Positions 60,727 to 64,000 of a stretch of 64,000 nucleotides of DNA are shown piece by piece. Position 1 is the first letter of the stretch; every line of letters begins with the position of its first letter. A program made the position numbers and the translations under genes. The DNA comes from Clostridiales bacterium. GTDB taxonomy: Bacteria > Bacillota > Clostridia > Lachnospirales > Lachnospiraceae. Location of the stretch: NCBI GenBank assembly GCA_012839295.1, contig DUNO01000013.1, forward strand, positions 186,001 to 250,000, read 5' to 3'. The notes beneath the pieces are model-generated. The model saw nothing but the letters and a program-made list of their open reading frames with translations. It searched no databases and was not told the DNA's origin.

Positions 60727-61371
60727 TTGAAAGAGCTGATTGCAAAAAGGGTAGCAAAAGAACTTCATGATGGGGATCTGGTCAATCTTGGGATCGGCCT
60801 TCCCACCTTAGTAGCAAACTATATCCCGGAGGATATCCAGATATACCTGCAGTCTGAGAATGGCCTCATCGGTCTTGGGCCGGAGCCGACAAAGGAAGAA
60901 TTCAACAGGAATATAGCAAATGCGGGCGGGGTGCCGGTCACAGTGCTAAAGGGTGGAATGTTTTTTGACTCAGCATTTTCCTTCGCCCTAATCCGGGGAG
61001 GGCATGTGGATGTTACTGTCCTGGGAGCGCTCCAGGTGGACCAAAACGGTAATCTGGCAAACTGGATTATACCGGGCAAGCTGGTACCGGGCATGGGAGG
61101 AGCCATGGATCTTGTGACAGGCTCAAAAACCGTCATTATTGCTATGACCCACACCAACAAAGGTGAGCCTAAAATCTTGAAAAAATGTACATTGCCACTT
61201 ACGGCAAAGGGTCAGGTAGATATGATTATTACGGAAATGGGAGTTATGAAAATAACAAAAGAGGGAATTGTCCTGACGGAGATTAATCCGGAATATACAG
61301 TTGAGGATGTTAGAAATGCAACGGAAGCGGAGCTTATCATTGATGACGGCCTTAAACGGATGGAGATCTGA
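60727..61371 (+). CDS. 3-oxoacid/acetoacetate-type CoA-transferase subunit B
   Basis: A 214-residue beta subunit. The catalytic Glu lies in [10 protein letters not shown], and [45 protein letters not shown] and [15 protein letters not shown] follow in family order. The start is TTG 60727 with a perfect AAGGAGG eight bases upstream. It may trap acetoacetate released by the BKACE reaction as acetoacetyl-CoA, linking that step to butyrate formation. Last gene of the island. Confidence 0.93.
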   Translation: MKELIAKRVAKELHDGDLVNLGIGLPTLVANYIPEDIQIYLQSENGLIGLGPEPTKEEFNRNIANAGGVPVTVLKGGMFFDSAFSFALIRGGHVDVTVLGALQVDQNGNLANWIIPGKLVPGMGGAMDLVTGSKTVIIAMTHTNKGEPKILKKCTLPLTAKGQVDMIITEMGVMKITKEGIVLTEINPEYTVEDVRNATEAELIIDDGLKRMEI

Positions 61372-61487
61372 TTTGTGCGCAATATTATCAGGGGAAATCA
61401 GGTTTGGAGCAAAGGAAGGCTATTTAACAAACATTGTACTCATTTTGCCCGCATATAATAGAGTAACCTTATCATGGAGTTTATGAT

Positions 61488-63218
61488 ATGCCTAGTGGAA
61501 AGATAGAGAATCAATTAAATCTGGCTCTGGAGTCTACACCGGAGCAGCGGGAGAAAACCGGAAACCTGAATGTGGGCTATAATCCGGACACGGATATGTG
61601 GGAGCTGATCGTCCGTTATACCGGAAGCCTGGACCGGGTTCGCCAGGAGCTTGGCGTATCAGCGGTTGAGTTAACCAATGAATATGCCGTCCTGACCATA
61701 CAGCAATATCTAATTGACCGGCTGGCAGACTATGAGGAAATTGAATTTATAGAGAAACCGAAGCGGCTTTTCTTTGAGGTAAATGAAGGCAGGACAGCCT
61801 CCTGTATCAACCCGGTCCAGGCACCGCCCTATAGCTTGTTTGGCGAAGGGGTACTGGTGGCTGTCATTGATTCCGGAATTGATTATGCCCATCCTGATTT
61901 TATCAATAATGACGGAACCTCCAGGATTGATGTCCTATGGGACCAGACCATAACCGGCACCCCGCCGGAAGGGTATGATATCGGAACCCTTTATACCAGG
62001 GAACAGATCAATCAGGCAATTCGTACCCCGATGCCGGAACGAATGAATATTGTGCCAAGTACTGACCTGAGCGGCCATGGTACCCATGTTGCTGGAATTG
62101 CTGCAGGGAATGGCAGGGCCAGCAACGGATTATACCGGGGGGTGGCCTCCCAGAGCCAGCTGGTTATAGTAAAGCTTGGGATACCCGTCGGGGATTCCTT
62201 CCCCAGGACAACTCAGCTGATGCAGGGTCTTGACTTTGTCATAAAATACGCCATCAGCCAGAGAAAACCCATGGCGATCAACGTCAGCTTTGGAAACAAC
62301 TATGGCTCCCATACGGGAACAACTTTGTTAGAAAGCTTTATCAATGACATAGCAAATACCTGGAAGACAAACATCGTCATAGGCACAGGGAATGAGGGCG
62401 CTACGGGAAACCATGCTGCGGGAATCCTGCAGATGGGTACCAATGCCGTGGTAGATGTCGCCGTCAGTGACTATGAATTCTCCTTAAGCCTTCAGATATG
62501 GAAGAATTATTTTGACCATTTTGATATTACCATCATCGCCCCCAACGGAACACGGGTAGGCCCCATCCCACGGATTCTGGGAAAACAGCAGTTTACCATT
62601 GCTCAGACACAGATCCTTCTATATTATGGGGATCCTACGCCCTACAACCAGCAGCAGGAGATATACATTGAGCTGATACCGACGGACCGCTATATTAACA
62701 GCGGTGTCTGGAGGTTTGAACTGGTGCCGAGTAAAATCGTCGTAGGTAATTATGATATGTGGCTTCCGGCGGGAGCGGCCAAAAGCCCGGAGACCAGGTT
62801 CCTTTCACCGTCGGAATATGTTACACTGACAATTCCTTCCACTGCCCTGCGTGCAATCACGGTCGGTGCATATAATGCCTACACCGATAGCTATGCCCCA
62901 TTTTCCGGCAGAGGCTATACGAGGAACCTGGAGATCAAGCCGGATCTGGTGGCTCCCGGGGTGAATATTAATTCCTGCGCTCCCGGCGGCGGCTATGCGA
63001 TCCGCTCGGGAACCTCCATGGCGACCCCCTTTGTTACGGGGAGCGTGGCTTTATTGATGGAATGGGGCATCGTGAGGGGGAATGATGCATACCTGTATGG
63101 GGAGAAGATGAAGGCTTACCTGATTAATGGGGCAAGGCCGCTGAGGATTGAAAATGCTTATCCGAACCGGACGCTGGGGTTTGGAGCGCTGTGCGTGCAG
63201 GATAGCTTGCCGGGGTGA
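61488..63218 (+). CDS. S8 family (subtilisin-like) peptidase, clostridial Csp-like
   Basis: A 576-residue subtilase without a signal peptide but with a short prodomain (residues 1-95). The triad is intact: Asp in VAVIDSGIDYAHPD, His in LSGHGTHVAGIAAG and Ser in SGTSMATPFV. A jelly-roll-like insertion between His and Ser (about 320-440) and overall size match the CspA/B/C group that processes spore cortex lytic enzymes in clostridia; other members are of unknown role and occur in many copies in Lachnospiraceae. The last residues run to the junction with the ABC remnant but look essentially complete. Confidence 0.88.
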   Translation: MPSGKIENQLNLALESTPEQREKTGNLNVGYNPDTDMWELIVRYTGSLDRVRQELGVSAVELTNEYAVLTIQQYLIDRLADYEEIEFIEKPKRLFFEVNEGRTASCINPVQAPPYSLFGEGVLVAVIDSGIDYAHPDFINNDGTSRIDVLWDQTITGTPPEGYDIGTLYTREQINQAIRTPMPERMNIVPSTDLSGHGTHVAGIAAGNGRASNGLYRGVASQSQLVIVKLGIPVGDSFPRTTQLMQGLDFVIKYAISQRKPMAINVSFGNNYGSHTGTTLLESFINDIANTWKTNIVIGTGNEGATGNHAAGILQMGTNAVVDVAVSDYEFSLSLQIWKNYFDHFDITIIAPNGTRVGPIPRILGKQQFTIAQTQILLYYGDPTPYNQQQEIYIELIPTDRYINSGVWRFELVPSKIVVGNYDMWLPAGAAKSPETRFLSPSEYVTLTIPSTALRAITVGAYNAYTDSYAPFSGRGYTRNLEIKPDLVAPGVNINSCAPGGGYAIRSGTSMATPFVTGSVALLMEWGIVRGNDAYLYGEKMKAYLINGARPLRIENAYPNRTLGFGALCVQDSLPG

Positions 63219-63600
63219 TGATGCTGGCTCTATAGCGCAATTAATACAAAAGGTATCAGATATTTGTATTGTATATTTTGCAGCAAAACTGGTTATCAGT
63301 GGAGAATTAACGGTTGGACAGATGGTTGCATTTCGCATGCTTGCAGGTAGAGTTAGCCAACCGGTTTTACGATTAGTCCAGATGTGGCAGGATTTTCAGC
63401 AAACATCCATTTCCATTAAGCGGTTAGGAGATATATTCAATTCAAAGCCAGAGCCTACGATGGAGGGAACGAAGACCAGACTTCCTGCGATCGAGGGGAC
63501 AATTCGCTTTGATAAAGTACGTTTTCGATACAGGCCTGAGGGTGCAGAGGTGATTCAGAATATGTCTTTTTTAATAAAACCTAATACGGTGGTCGGTATT
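63217..63600 (+). pseudogene. remnant of a type I secretion/bacteriocin ABC transporter
   Basis: In frame +1 relative to the peptidase, 128 codons match the end of the membrane domain and start of the ATPase of HlyB/LktB-like exporters: SGELTVGQMVAFRMLAGRVS, RLVQMWQDFQQTSISIKRLG and IRFDKVRFRYRPEG. The match ends at VVGI, just before the expected Walker A loop. No start codon with a ribosome site is apparent; the 5' part is missing. It is a decayed fragment left by recombination beside the peptidase gene. Confidence 0.8.
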
Positions 63601-64000
63601 GGAACAATCCATAAAAGAGGCAAAGCGAAAGCTTGTATTAAATGTCCCATACCGTCTTCAAGCTCTTTTCTCGGACAATTGACGAAATCCAAATGGCGTA
63701 ATTATGACTATGTTGCCAGTTTAACTCAGCAGAATAGCAGAGTACTATATTATTATGAACGATTGAATAATAAGAAAAGAATCCATATCAATGAACGCTG
63801 GGTATCCTATATGATTAAAAATGAAGCAATATTGAAGGGTTGGATTCAAAATGAATTGATTCAATATCTTCAAAAAAGAAACCCCAATGTTCCTGGAATA
63901 CCGTTTAAGATACGGCCTCCTGAAAAACGTGATTTGAAAGTTGCGATTAAGTTTTGGAATACGATGATCAGTAATTATGAAATAACAGATGTTTACACCG
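63601..64000 (+). CDS. unrecognised reading frame joined in frame to the ABC remnant, cut by the window end
   Basis: The frame of the ABC remnant stays open for 133 more codons to the window edge but the sequence no longer resembles a transporter. It opens with a CIKCP motif, is rich in Lys, Asn, Tyr and Trp (SKWRNYDYVASLTQQNSRVL) and AT-rich compared with its neighbours. The final part (AIKFWNTMISNYEITDVYT) faintly recalls the segment preceding an HNH nuclease module in restriction-type proteins; this is a guess, since the deciding residues would lie beyond the window. Real start unknown. Confidence 0.4.

Overview
The window looks like a chromosomal segment of a spore-forming anaerobic Firmicute of the Clostridia, most likely a Lachnospiraceae-type organism. 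This rests on dipicolinate synthase genes, a clostridial Csp-like subtilase, an S-layer-homology protein, strong AGGAGG-type ribosome sites with some GTG/TTG starts, corrinoid methyl-transfer genes, butyrate kinase/phosphotransbutyrylase and moderate GC. No rRNA, tRNA, CRISPR array or intact insertion sequence was seen.

Layout. 1-0.7 kb: a PIN-domain/antitoxin-like pair. 0.9-5.4 kb: asparagine synthase, dipicolinate synthase dpaAB, a GNAT acetyltransferase. 5.4-11.7 kb: a surface-polysaccharide locus (chain-length/co-polymerase protein, membrane protein, polyprenyl-phosphate sugar-phosphate transferase, a degenerate DRE-TIM aldolase fusion, sugar-transfer ATP-grasp). 11.7-17.4 kb: a minus-strand S-layer protein / MacB-type ABC system. 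17.6-25.7 kb: RidA, a soluble chemoreceptor, a cytochrome-b5-like protein, two Asn/Gly-type paralogs, a GH2 hydrolase and an LTA-synthase-like sulfatase. 25.7-26.1 kb: an apparent complete type I toxin-antitoxin locus with a 27-residue toxin and a convergent antisense RNA. 26.1-31.2 kb: FtsH, SulP transporter and a PocR-AraC regulator. 31.4-37.1 kb: a methanol-type corrinoid methyltransferase operon (mtaC, mtaB, G3E GTPase) and a divergent fused corrinoid activator. 37.1-45.1 kb: an AlbA_2/ATPase-type regulator with a promoter buried in a long inverted repeat, an SDR, an unknown protein, a chemoreceptor, HtpG.

45.1-61.4 kb is a catabolic island: a crotonase resembling 6-oxocamphor hydrolase, a UroD/MtaA-type protein, butyrate kinase, a beta-keto-acid cleavage enzyme (BKACE/DUF849), a phosphate acyltransferase, a LysR regulator, a thiolase, two MFS carriers, a NuoG/GltD-like plus NuoF-like electron-input pair, a fumarate-reductase-like flavoprotein and both CoA-transferase subunits. 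Read together they suggest uptake, NAD(P)H-driven reduction and beta-diketone cleavage of an unknown (possibly ring-derived) acid to acetoacetyl/acetyl/butyryl-CoA, with ATP made by Ptb-Buk. A 61-bp hairpin-forming element with compensatory base changes occurs three times in intergenic gaps of this island and, as far as I could see, nowhere else in the window.

61.5-64 kb: a Csp-like subtilase, then an ABC-transporter remnant joined in frame to an unknown reading frame that runs off the window end. Several loci carry degenerate short tandem repeats (6, 12, 15 and about 23 bp), both coding and non-coding. All functional calls come from reading the sequence and recalling family motifs; no search was run.
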